Source: Microbacterium sp. SORGH_AS_1204 (GTDB lineage Bacteria; Actinomycetota; Actinomycetes; Actinomycetales; Microbacteriaceae). From it: a stretch of DNA of 64,000 nt. The notes under the pieces are model-generated. The model was given only the letters and a program-made list of their open reading frames with translations. It was not told the origin of the DNA and did no database searches. This document shows, piece by piece, positions 57,489 through 64,000 of the stretch (the stretch's first letter is position 1; each line of letters starts with the position of its first letter). The stretch covers positions 682,001 through 746,000 of the forward strand of contig NZ_JAUTBD010000001.1 of NCBI RefSeq assembly GCF_030818935.1, read 5' to 3'. Made by a program: the position numbers and the translations under genes.

Positions 57489-58131
57489 CCTCGGTGGGTG
57501 GGGTGTGCACGCGCCCGGCGTCGAGGGCGATCACCTGATCGGCGTCGGCGATGAGGCGGGCGTCGTGGCTCACGCACACGACGGTGGCTCCGCGGCGACG
57601 TTCTCGCGCGATGGCGGCGCGGTTGCGCTCGGCGCTGCCGGCGTCGAGGCCCGTGGTGGGCTCGTCGAGGAAGAGGATGTCGGCCCGGGATGCCAACCCC
57701 TGGGCGAGGAGCGCGCGTTGCCGCTGTCCGCCGGACAGAGAGGCGAAGGGTCGCCGCGCGAGGGCGGTGATGTCGAGGAGTTCCATCGCCGCACGGATCG
57801 CCTCGCGGTCGTGGGCTGCGAGGCGACGGAACGGCCCGGTGCGTCGCCACGTGCCCGCCGTGACCATGTCGCCGACGGTGAGTGGAAGGTGCTCCGACAC
57901 CGCCGCGCGCTGCGGGACGAAGGCGCGCGAGCGCGGACCGACGTCGACTGTTCCCCGCGAGGGTTCGCGCGCCCCGGCCAGCACCTCGAGGAGCGTCGAT
58001 TTGCCCGCGCCGTTCGGGCCCACGATGACGGCGAGGATGCCGGCGTCGATCTGGACGTCGACATCGTCGAGGGCGAGGGTGCCCGCGAAATCGACTCGGA
58101 GGGCGCGCGCGACGACGGCATGAGGGGGCAT
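57460..58131 (-). CDS. aztA: Zinc ABC transporter ATPase (AztA/ZnuC type)
   Basis: The 223-residue ATPase has Walker A GPNGAGKST (38-46), Q-loop VPQRA, signature LSGGQ (132-136), Walker B ILFLDEP (D156, E157) and the H-loop VSHD. It powers the AztB permease, which is encoded divergently. I chose ATG 58131 because TATGAT (58139-58144) ends seven bases before it; ATGs at 58140 and 58143 are in frame but lie within that element. A Zur-like box sits just upstream, so zinc should repress it. Confidence 0.9.
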   Translation of the reverse strand: MPPHAVVARALRVDFAGTLALDDVDVQIDAGILAVIVGPNGAGKSTLLEVLAGAREPSRGTVDVGPRSRAFVPQRAAVSEHLPLTVGDMVTAGTWRRTGPFRRLAAHDREAIRAAMELLDITALARRPFASLSGGQRQRALLAQGLASRADILFLDEPTTGLDAGSAERNRAAIARERRRGATVVCVSHDARLIADADQVIALDAGRVHTPPTEVRAAREPVR

Positions 58132-58138
58132 GGCATCC

Positions 58139-58144
58139 ATCATA
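58139..58144 (-). promoter_or_regulatory. -10 element for aztA
   Basis: TATGAT on the minus strand, seven bases before the ATG at 58131 and seven bases from the Zur-like box. Confidence 0.5.
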
Positions 58145-58149
58145 CGAGT

Positions 58150-58178
58150 TTGAGAATCGTTCTCATTCGCAGTACGGT
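58150..58178 (+). promoter_or_regulatory. aztB operon promoter
   Basis: TTGAGA (58150-58155), a 17-base spacer and TACGGT (58173-58178), with the GTG start eight bases later. The -35 box lies inside the Zur-like palindrome. Confidence 0.6.
58151..58165. promoter_or_regulatory. Zur-like operator
   Basis: TGAGAA-TCG-TTCTCA is a perfect 6-3-6 palindrome close to the actinobacterial Zur consensus TGAAAATCATTTTCA. It lies between the divergent aztA and aztB genes and overlaps the -35 box of the aztB promoter. Zinc-bound Zur would thus shut both directions. Confidence 0.8.
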
Positions 58179-58186
58179 CGGGCAAC

Positions 58187-59041
58187 GTGTCTTGGCTCTC
58201 CGACCCCTTCTCGCTCGAGTTCGTGCAACGTGCACTGCTCGGCGGCGTGCTCGTGGCGATCCTGTGCGCGATCGCCGGAACGTGGGTCATCGTCCGCGGA
58301 ATGGCGTTCCTGGGCGAAGCGCTCGCCCACGGCATGCTCCCCGGCGTCGCACTGGCGACCGTGATGGGCTTCCCCGTGCTGCTGGGCGCCGCGGCGAGTG
58401 CAACCGTCATGAGTCTCGGCATCGGCGCCCTGCAGCGGCGGGCCAAACTCTCGTACGACACGAGCATCGGCCTGCTCTTCGTGGGCATGCTCGCGCTCGG
58501 CGTGATCGTCATCTCTCACGCGGGAAGCTTCGCCACCGATGCCACCGCCATCCTGTTCGGTGACATCCTCGCCATCGGATCCGGCGACCTCGTCGTCTTG
58601 GCCGTCGCCGTGGTCATCGGTGCGACCGCCGCGGTGCTTGCTCACCGCAGCCTCGTCGCGCTCGCCGTCGACGAACGCGTCGCCCGTGTGCTGGGCCTCG
58701 GGCCCCGTGTCGCCCAAACGGTGCTCGTCGGGCTCGTGACCCTGGCGGTCGTCGCCTCCTACCAGGCGGTCGGCTCGCTGCTCGTCGTCGGCCTGCTCGT
58801 CGCGCCCGCGGTCGCCGCGCGCCAGTGGACAAACCGCATCCCCACCACCATGGTGCTCGCCGCCGTGATCGGCGCCGTCTCGGTCGCCGCGGGCCTGCTC
58901 GTCTCGTGGCACGCCGCCACCGCGGCCGGAGCGACCATCGCCGCCTCGGCCATCGGCGCAGCCGGCGCGTCGTGGGCTCTTCGCGCCTGCCGTGATGCGG
59001 TGCGCCGGCGCGTGGCATCCCCTGTTCCCCTGCCCGCCTGA
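58187..59041 (+). CDS. aztB: Zinc ABC transporter permease (AztB/ZnuB type)
   Basis: The 284-residue polytopic protein has the metal ABC-3 permease pattern: LSDPFSLEFVQRALLGGVLV at the start, VRGMAFLGEALAHGMLPGVA, LSYDTSIGLLFVGMLALGVI, VVASYQAVGSLLVVGLLVAP. About eight helices. It forms the channel with AztA and takes zinc from AztC. It is the first gene of the plus-strand operon under the Zur-like site. Confidence 0.92.
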   Translation: MSWLSDPFSLEFVQRALLGGVLVAILCAIAGTWVIVRGMAFLGEALAHGMLPGVALATVMGFPVLLGAAASATVMSLGIGALQRRAKLSYDTSIGLLFVGMLALGVIVISHAGSFATDATAILFGDILAIGSGDLVVLAVAVVIGATAAVLAHRSLVALAVDERVARVLGLGPRVAQTVLVGLVTLAVVASYQAVGSLLVVGLLVAPAVAARQWTNRIPTTMVLAAVIGAVSVAAGLLVSWHAATAAGATIAASAIGAAGASWALRACRDAVRRRVASPVPLPA

Positions 59042-59056
59042 ACCAGAAAGCCCCCC

Positions 59057-60280
59057 ATGCTCCACCCCGCCTCCCCCCGGCGGCTCGCACCTCTCGGTGC
59101 GCTGCTGCTCTTCGCGCTCGCCGGCTGTGCGGCGCCGGTCGCGACCGGCGCCGACCCATCGGCCGAGCCAACCGCCGACACCCACGGCGAGATCGCCGGG
59201 GCCACCGAACTGGCGGAACCCGCCGTGGGTCTGACCTCCATCGACGGCGAAGGGCACGTGTCGCACCTCGATCTGCTCGACGAGACCACCGTCGACCTCG
59301 GGACGGTCCGTGCCCCCGCGGCCATGCATTCCGATGGCCGTTACTTGTTCGCCTCCGACGAGACGGGCGTCTCGGTCGTCGACAGCGGAGTGTGGACCTG
59401 GGACCACGTCGACCACTTCCACTACTACCGCGCAGAGGCGAAGGTGCTCGGCGAGGTCCTCGGCAGCGGGGTGGCCACGGTGTCGACGTCGAACTCCTCG
59501 ACCACCGGGGGAACCGGGCTGTTCTTCCCCGACTCCGGCGAGGCGGTGCTGCTCGACACCGAGGCGCTGTCGAAGGGGGAGATCGTGGAGACCTTCCGCA
59601 TCGCCGCGGCGCCGGGCAACGGGCTCGTGGTGCCCGCGGGCTCCTTCGCGGCGGTCGCGGCGGCCGACGAGGTGACGCTGCACGCGGCCGACGGGGCGCC
59701 GCTGGGCGAGCCCGTCGCGTGCGTCGAACCCGCCGGAACGATCACGACCCGCGTCGGCGCGGTCATCGGATGCCGCGACGGCGCCCTCCTCGTCACCGTC
59801 GAGGAGGAGAAGCCCGCGATCGAGCGCATTCCGTACCCGGAGGGCTCGACGGCGCCGCGCGCCACCTCCTTCGCCAACCGGGAGGGTCGTCCCACGGTCG
59901 CGGCGGTCGCCGACGGCGCCGGTATCTGGATGCTCGACACGCGCGAGCGGTCGTGGACGCTGCTGCCCGCGCCGGAGCCCGTCGTGCAGGTCACCGCGGT
60001 CGACGACAAGGACGCCACCGTCCTCGCGCTCACGGCCGACGGGCGCGTGCTGGTTCTCGACGGAGAGACGGGTGCGCAGCGTGCGGCATCCTCGCCTCTG
60101 GTGGGGGAGAGCCTCGCCGCGGGCCGGCCCGTCAGCCTCATCGCCGACCAGCAGCGCGCCTACCTCAACGGCCCGTCCGAGGGGCGCATGTGGGAGATCG
60201 ACTTCGCCGACGACGCCCGCGTCGCGCGCGAGTTCATGCCTGAGCGCACGCCGCTCTTCGTCGCCGAGACGGGACGCTGA
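59057..60280 (+). CDS. AztD-like zinc metallochaperone lipoprotein (first copy)
   Basis: The 407-residue lipoprotein (lipobox LAGC, C24) looks like a beta-propeller: repeated short strands such as VGLTSIDGEGHVSHLDLLD, GRYLFASDETGVSVVD and GAGIWMLDTRERSWTLLP. It fits AztD, the periplasmic zinc chaperone that hands zinc to AztC in Paracoccus. Possible zinc ligands are the histidines in DTHGE (55-59), EGHVSH and DHVDHFHYYR. The next gene, aztC, starts one base after its stop. Confidence 0.8.
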   Translation: MLHPASPRRLAPLGALLLFALAGCAAPVATGADPSAEPTADTHGEIAGATELAEPAVGLTSIDGEGHVSHLDLLDETTVDLGTVRAPAAMHSDGRYLFASDETGVSVVDSGVWTWDHVDHFHYYRAEAKVLGEVLGSGVATVSTSNSSTTGGTGLFFPDSGEAVLLDTEALSKGEIVETFRIAAAPGNGLVVPAGSFAAVAAADEVTLHAADGAPLGEPVACVEPAGTITTRVGAVIGCRDGALLVTVEEEKPAIERIPYPEGSTAPRATSFANREGRPTVAAVADGAGIWMLDTRERSWTLLPAPEPVVQVTAVDDKDATVLALTADGRVLVLDGETGAQRAASSPLVGESLAAGRPVSLIADQQRAYLNGPSEGRMWEIDFADDARVAREFMPERTPLFVAETGR

Positions 60281-60281
60281 C

Positions 60282-61181
60282 ATGCGCAGACTCCTCGCCG
60301 CAGCGGTGACCGGTGCCCTGCTCGCACTCACCGGATGCGCCGGGGGCGCGGCATCCGATCGCCCCCTCGTCGTCGTGACGACCAACATCCTCGGCGACGT
60401 CGTGTCGCACATCGTCGGCGACGACGTCGAAGTCATGACGCTCATGCGTCCGGGTGCCGACCCGCACTCGTTCGAGATCTCCGCCGCCGAGGCCGCCCGC
60501 ATGCGCTCCGCCGACCTGCTCGTGGCCAACGGCCTCGGGCTCGAGGAGGGGCTGCAGCAGCACCTCGACGCCGCGGCATCCGAGGGGGTTGAGACCTTCG
60601 TCGCGGGGGATGCCGTCGCGGTGCTGCCGTACACCTCGACCGACGCCGGGGGCGCGGACGACCCGCACTTCTGGACCGACCCCGCGCAGATGATCGCCGT
60701 CGTCGAAGCGCTCACGCCCGTGCTCGAGGGGCTCGGCGCTCCCGCGGTGGCCGAGCACGCCGCCGCGTATCGCGCCGACCTCGAGACCCTCGACGCCGAG
60801 ATGGTCGCCGCCTTCGCGGCGATCCCGGCGGAGCGCCGTGCCCTGGTCACCAACCATCACGTCTTCGGCTACCTCGCCGAGCGGTTCGGCTTCCGCCTGG
60901 TGGGCGCCGTCATCCCCGGGGGCACGACGCTGGCCGCACCCAGCACGAGCGACCTGGCCGACCTGGTGTCGGCGATCGACGAAGCCGGGGTGCCGACGAT
61001 CTTCGCGGAGTCCTCCTCGCCCGACCGGCTCGTGCGGGCACTGGCCGAAGAGGCCGACCGCCACGTGACGGTGACGGAACTCTTCACCGAGTCGCTCACC
61101 GACGCCTCCGGCGGCGCCCCCGACTACCTGACCATGATGCGCGTCAACACGGAGCGCATCGCCACCGGCCTGTCGCCCTGA
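60282..61181 (+). CDS. aztC: Zinc-binding lipoprotein of ABC transporter (AztC/ZnuA type)
   Basis: The 299-residue cluster A-I binding protein has lipobox LTGC (C19) and the zinc ligands of the family: H62 in GADPHSFE, H129 in DPHFWTDP, H192 or H193 in TNHHVFGYLAERFGF, and the acidic E243 in FAESS. The His-rich loop of ZnuA is absent, as I would expect where an AztD chaperone delivers zinc. ATG 60282 starts the signal peptide. It sits between two AztD-like genes. Confidence 0.92.
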   Translation: MRRLLAAAVTGALLALTGCAGGAASDRPLVVVTTNILGDVVSHIVGDDVEVMTLMRPGADPHSFEISAAEAARMRSADLLVANGLGLEEGLQQHLDAAASEGVETFVAGDAVAVLPYTSTDAGGADDPHFWTDPAQMIAVVEALTPVLEGLGAPAVAEHAAAYRADLETLDAEMVAAFAAIPAERRALVTNHHVFGYLAERFGFRLVGAVIPGGTTLAAPSTSDLADLVSAIDEAGVPTIFAESSSPDRLVRALAEEADRHVTVTELFTESLTDASGGAPDYLTMMRVNTERIATGLSP

Positions 61182-61215
61182 GCGGCCGGCCACCCACCGA
61201 AGAAAGAGACATCAC

Positions 61216-62433
61216 ATGCGCAGTTCTTCCCTCCGCGCGGGCGGCTTCCGCCGCGCGGGCCTGCTCGCTCTCGCGGTCGGCGCGACCGTCGCCCTGTCGG
61301 CGTGCGCCGGCGGCGCCGGCACCGGTTCGGCCGCGCCCGCCTCCGATGCCCCGGCCGAAACCGGCACCCGCGTCGCTCTCTCGTACGCGGGCGGCATCGT
61401 CGTGCTCGACGGCGAGAGCCTCGAGACGCTCGGCGACTTCACGTCGGAGGAATTCACCCGCCTGAACTCCGCCGGTGACGGCCGCCACGTCATGGTCACC
61501 ACGAGCGCAGGGTTCCAGGTGCTGGATGCCGGCACCGCGGGCGCCGAGCCCGAGCTCACCGACCTGGTGTTCCCGGCGGCCAAGCCCGGTCACGTCGTGA
61601 CCCACGGCGGCAAGACCGTGCTCTACGCCGACGGCACGAGCGACTCGACCATCTTCGACACCGATGCCCTGCTGGCATCCACTGACGAGCTCCCCGCGTC
61701 GGAGACCATTCCGGGTGTCGAGGCGCACCACGGTGTGTCGATCGTGCTCGAAGACGGCTCCTTCGTCACCACCGTCGGCAACGCGAACGGCCGCACGGGC
61801 ATCGTCGTGAAGGACCCCTCGGGCGCCACCGTCGCCGAGAACGCGACCTGCCCCGGTGTGCACGGCGAGGGCACCACGCAGAACGAGGTCGTCGTCTTCG
61901 GCTGCGAGAACGGCGCGCTCATCTACGCCGACGGCGAGATCACCAAGGTCGACGCCCCCGACCAGCCCTACGGACGCATGGGCAACATCTTCGTCACCGA
62001 CACCAGCCCGCTCGTGCTCGGCGACTACAAGGACGACCGGGATGCCGAAGGCTACCTGCTGCACCGCGTCTCGCTGATCGACACCGAGGCCAAGACCCAG
62101 ACCGTCGTCGACATGCCCGCGGGGGCCGAGTACACCTTCCGCGACCTGGCGCGCGGCCCCGGCGACCTCGGGTACATCCTCGCCTCGGACGGCGCGATCC
62201 ACGTGTTCGACCTCGAGAAGGGCGCGTTCACCGAGTCGTTCCCCGTCATCGGCGCGTGGGAGGGTCCGGTCGAGTGGCAGGACGCACACCCCGCGATCAA
62301 GGTGTCGGGCGACATCGCCTACGTCACCGAGCCCGCGAAGAACGCCGTGCACGCCGTCGATCTCACCACGGGTGAGGTCGTGAAGAGCGTCACGCTCGAC
62401 GTCACGCCGAACGAGATCGCGCTGACGAAGTAA
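61216..62433 (+). CDS. aztD: AztD-like zinc metallochaperone lipoprotein (second copy)
   Basis: The 405-residue lipoprotein (lipobox LSAC, C30) has the same likely beta-propeller structure as the gene before aztC: GTRVALSYAGGIVVLDGESL, GRHVMVTTSAGFQVLDAG, HVVTHGGKTVLYADGTSDST and DIAYVTEPAKNAVHAVDLTTGEVV. His residues in HVVTHGG, EAHHGVS and GVHGEGT could hold zinc. GAAGAAAGAGA precedes the ATG. It differs a good deal from the first copy, so the two may have separate roles. Confidence 0.82.
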   Translation: MRSSSLRAGGFRRAGLLALAVGATVALSACAGGAGTGSAAPASDAPAETGTRVALSYAGGIVVLDGESLETLGDFTSEEFTRLNSAGDGRHVMVTTSAGFQVLDAGTAGAEPELTDLVFPAAKPGHVVTHGGKTVLYADGTSDSTIFDTDALLASTDELPASETIPGVEAHHGVSIVLEDGSFVTTVGNANGRTGIVVKDPSGATVAENATCPGVHGEGTTQNEVVVFGCENGALIYADGEITKVDAPDQPYGRMGNIFVTDTSPLVLGDYKDDRDAEGYLLHRVSLIDTEAKTQTVVDMPAGAEYTFRDLARGPGDLGYILASDGAIHVFDLEKGAFTESFPVIGAWEGPVEWQDAHPAIKVSGDIAYVTEPAKNAVHAVDLTTGEVVKSVTLDVTPNEIALTK

Positions 62434-62439
62434 GCCCCG

Positions 62440-63327
62440 TCACCGGCCGCCCCGGTCGTACGCCGCCTGCAGTGCTCCGCGCACGGCGCGTATGCCGGGG
62501 CGGTCGGCCGTTCCGCGGCGGACGGCCGTGAACACCTCGCGACGCGGCTCACCCGGCAGATCGACCAGGCGCACGGGCGGGTCGTCGCCGGCGAAGACGA
62601 GGTCGGGAATCATCCCCACCGCATGTCCGGATGCCACGAGCCGCACGTGCGCGGTCAGGTCGGCCATCTCGAAGCGCACGTCGGGCTCGAACCCGGCGGC
62701 GCGGCACTGCTGGGTCGCCCACTGGCGGGCGGCGGTGCCCACCGGTTCCATCACCCACGCGCGGTCGCGCAGGGCTTCGAGTCGGTGCGCGCGATCGTCG
62801 CGCGAGACGGCGAGGCGGATGGCATCCCGCCCGAGGAGGCTCCGCTCGATACCGCCGCGGTGCTCCCGCGTATGGCCGGGGTACTGCTCGGCGACGGCGA
62901 GGTCGAACCCGCGCGCGGCGACCTCGAACAACCCCTCTTCGGGGGCGAGTTCGGCGACCTCGATCCGCAGGTGCGGCTCGCTCTCGTCGAGGGCGTCGAG
63001 GGCGCGGGGGAGCAGCCCGTGCGCGGCGGACTGCATGACGGCGACGCGCACCGGCGCCAGGGAGGGGCGGAGGCGTTCGAGCTCGGCGCGGGCGGCTTCG
63101 TCGGCGTCCAGCATCCGGGCGGCGTGAGCCGCGAGCGCGGCGCCCTGCGCGGTGAGACGCAGGCGCCTGCCGTCGGGCTCGAGCAGCGGTACCCCGGCCT
63201 CCTTCTCGAGCAGCGAGAGCTGTTGGGAGATCGTCGACGGACTGTAGGAGAGTGCTTCGGCGACGGCGGCGAGCGTGCCCCTCAGAGACAGTTCGTGCAG
63301 AAGGCGCAAGCGGCGGAGATCGAACAC
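62440..63327 (-). CDS. LysR family transcriptional regulator
   Basis: The 295-residue protein has the LysR helix-turn-helix (FDLRRLRLLHELSLRGTLAA, then VAEALSYSPSTISQQLSLLE, 2-41) and a two-lobed effector domain. It is divergent from putA and so the likely activator or repressor of proline use. The GTG at 63327 was chosen because it begins the DNA-binding domain; the frame is open upstream but reads nonsense. It ends seven bases from the stop of the AztD gene. Confidence 0.9.
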   Translation of the reverse strand: MFDLRRLRLLHELSLRGTLAAVAEALSYSPSTISQQLSLLEKEAGVPLLEPDGRRLRLTAQGAALAAHAARMLDADEAARAELERLRPSLAPVRVAVMQSAAHGLLPRALDALDESEPHLRIEVAELAPEEGLFEVAARGFDLAVAEQYPGHTREHRGGIERSLLGRDAIRLAVSRDDRAHRLEALRDRAWVMEPVGTAARQWATQQCRAAGFEPDVRFEMADLTAHVRLVASGHAVGMIPDLVFAGDDPPVRLVDLPGEPRREVFTAVRRGTADRPGIRAVRGALQAAYDRGGR

Positions 63328-63377
63328 GGCATCCCTTCGGTGATCTCGAACATTATCCGTCGGGAATGATCGCTTTT

Positions 63378-63393
63378 CTCGATGAGATTCGAG
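63378..63393. promoter_or_regulatory. Candidate LysR operator between lysR and putA
   Basis: CTCGA-TGAGAT-TCGAG is an inverted repeat with five-base arms in the 99-base divergent gap, which is less GC-rich than the genes. LysR sites often have a T-N11-A form; this fits that only loosely. Confidence 0.4.
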
Positions 63394-63426
63394 CTTCACA
63401 CTGATCTCAATCGAGGAAGGACCGCC

Positions 63427-64000
63427 ATGTCGCTCACTGAACAGGACATCACCTATTCGCTCGTCTCGCCGCACGAGCTCGCCGACGAGGCGATCGCCCT
63501 CGTACAGCGGTGGCTCGTCGAGAGCCGCGACGAGCCGGTCGACGTTTCGGCTCAGCGCCTGGCAGGCGTGCTGCGCGACCCGCACGGACTCGATTTCACC
63601 GTCGGTTTCGTCGATGGCGTCGTGCGCCCCGAAGACCTGCGCGTGGCCGCCCGCAATCTCGCCGCGCTCACCCCGCTCATCCCGGGGTTCCTTCCCCTGC
63701 ACCTGAAGGCGGCGATCCGTCTGGGTGCCTTCGCCGCGCCGATCGTGCCGCAGGTCGTCGTCCCCGCTGCCCGCATGGCGCTGCGTTCCATGGTGCGCCA
63801 CCTCATCGTCGACGCCACCGACCGCAAGCTCGGCGACGCCATCTCGTCGATCCGCGGCCGGGGCGACGGCATCCGTCTCAACGTGAACCTGCTCGGTGAG
63901 GCGATCCTCGGGAAGAAGGAGGCCGCGCGCCGGCTCGAGGGCACGCGCAAGCTCCTCGCCCGCGACGACGTCGACTACGTCTCGATCAAGGTGTCGTCGA
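63427..64000 (+). CDS. putA: Proline dehydrogenase / glutamate-semialdehyde dehydrogenase, N-terminal part (runs off the window)
   Basis: The first 191 residues are present and the frame is open at the edge. MSLTEQDITYSLVSPHELAD, DFTVGFVDGVVRPEDLRVAA, NLAALTPLIPGFLPLHLKAA and GRGDGIRLNVNLLGEAILGK match the start of actinobacterial PutA, which oxidises proline to glutamate in two steps. GAGGAAGGA precedes the ATG. Whether the aldehyde dehydrogenase half is fused cannot be seen here. Confidence 0.88.
   Translation, partial: MSLTEQDITYSLVSPHELADEAIALVQRWLVESRDEPVDVSAQRLAGVLRDPHGLDFTVGFVDGVVRPEDLRVAARNLAALTPLIPGFLPLHLKAAIRLGAFAAPIVPQVVVPAARMALRSMVRHLIVDATDRKLGDAISSIRGRGDGIRLNVNLLGEAILGKKEAARRLEGTRKLLARDDVDYVSIKVSS

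Noticed and set aside
58163..60853. Minus-strand 896-codon frame opposite aztB and the AztD-like gene
   Set aside because: Low-complexity antisense frame; the plus-strand genes carry signal peptides and family motifs.

Overview
The window reads as a stretch of a high-GC actinobacterial chromosome, most likely a Microbacterium or close Microbacteriaceae relative. The reasons are the strong G/C bias at third codon positions, frequent GTG starts, an unusual density of the word GGATGCC/GGCATCC, and a block of cytochrome-c maturation and menaquinone genes whose order resembles the Mycobacterium tuberculosis Rv0525-Rv0562 neighbourhood (recalled, not searched). I see no prophage, insertion sequence, CRISPR array or plasmid gene. 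The window opens inside an aspartyl-tRNA synthetase gene (minus strand) and closes inside a putA-type proline dehydrogenase gene.

Layout. 1-6200: aspS 5' end, a DedA protein, then histidine phosphatase, TlpA/ResA, CcdA, ResB and CcsB (system II cytochrome c maturation), ended by a strong terminator and a 21-bp tandem repeat. 6200-12200: a YhgE/Pip protein and an MMPL transporter fused to an ABC-ATPase-like tail, controlled by a divergent TetR gene over two abutting palindromes. 12200-26400: menaquinone synthesis (menC, menB, menE, menA, menD, menF, menG, polyprenyl diphosphate synthase), with an F420-type LLM oxidoreductase, PPK2 and an NADPH-ferredoxin reductase among them. 26400-27500: a GAF-like membrane protein and a small ORF. 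27700-32200: an LpqY-SugABC-type sugar (trehalose-like) ABC transporter. 32200-41100: a hydrolase, a dicarboxylate symporter with a FadR-type regulator, a LacI-controlled operon of a DapA-family aldolase and an unusual Nramp-fold transporter, and an acyl-CoA synthetase. 41000-43700: small housekeeping genes (zinc ribbon, DHFR-like reductase, YajQ, GNAT, FBP) and tRNA-Tyr. 44300-46400: a NarL-type two-component pair. 46300-56100: an amino-sugar locus, ROK regulator-ROK kinase-two Gfo/Idh dehydrogenases-nagB-nagA, divergent from a sugar ABC transporter. 56100-57500: two small proteins and a MarR regulator. 57460-62430: a zinc uptake locus of the AztABCD type with a Zur-like box and two AztD-like lipoproteins. 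62440-64000: LysR regulator divergent from putA.

How it fits together. The first 26 kb supplies a menaquinone pool and matured c-type cytochromes for respiration. Much of the rest is uptake and catabolism: disaccharides, amino sugars, dicarboxylates, fatty or organic acids and proline, each beside its own regulator. A feature shared by many genes is a TAnnnT -10 element ending about six bases before the start codon, which points to leaderless mRNAs; I used it to choose several starts. The points most worth following up are the Nramp-fold protein without canonical metal ligands in a catabolic operon, the MMPL-pseudo-ATPase fusion, the paired dehydrogenases in the nag locus, the coupled mini-ORFs in the ABC operons and the twin AztD zinc locus.
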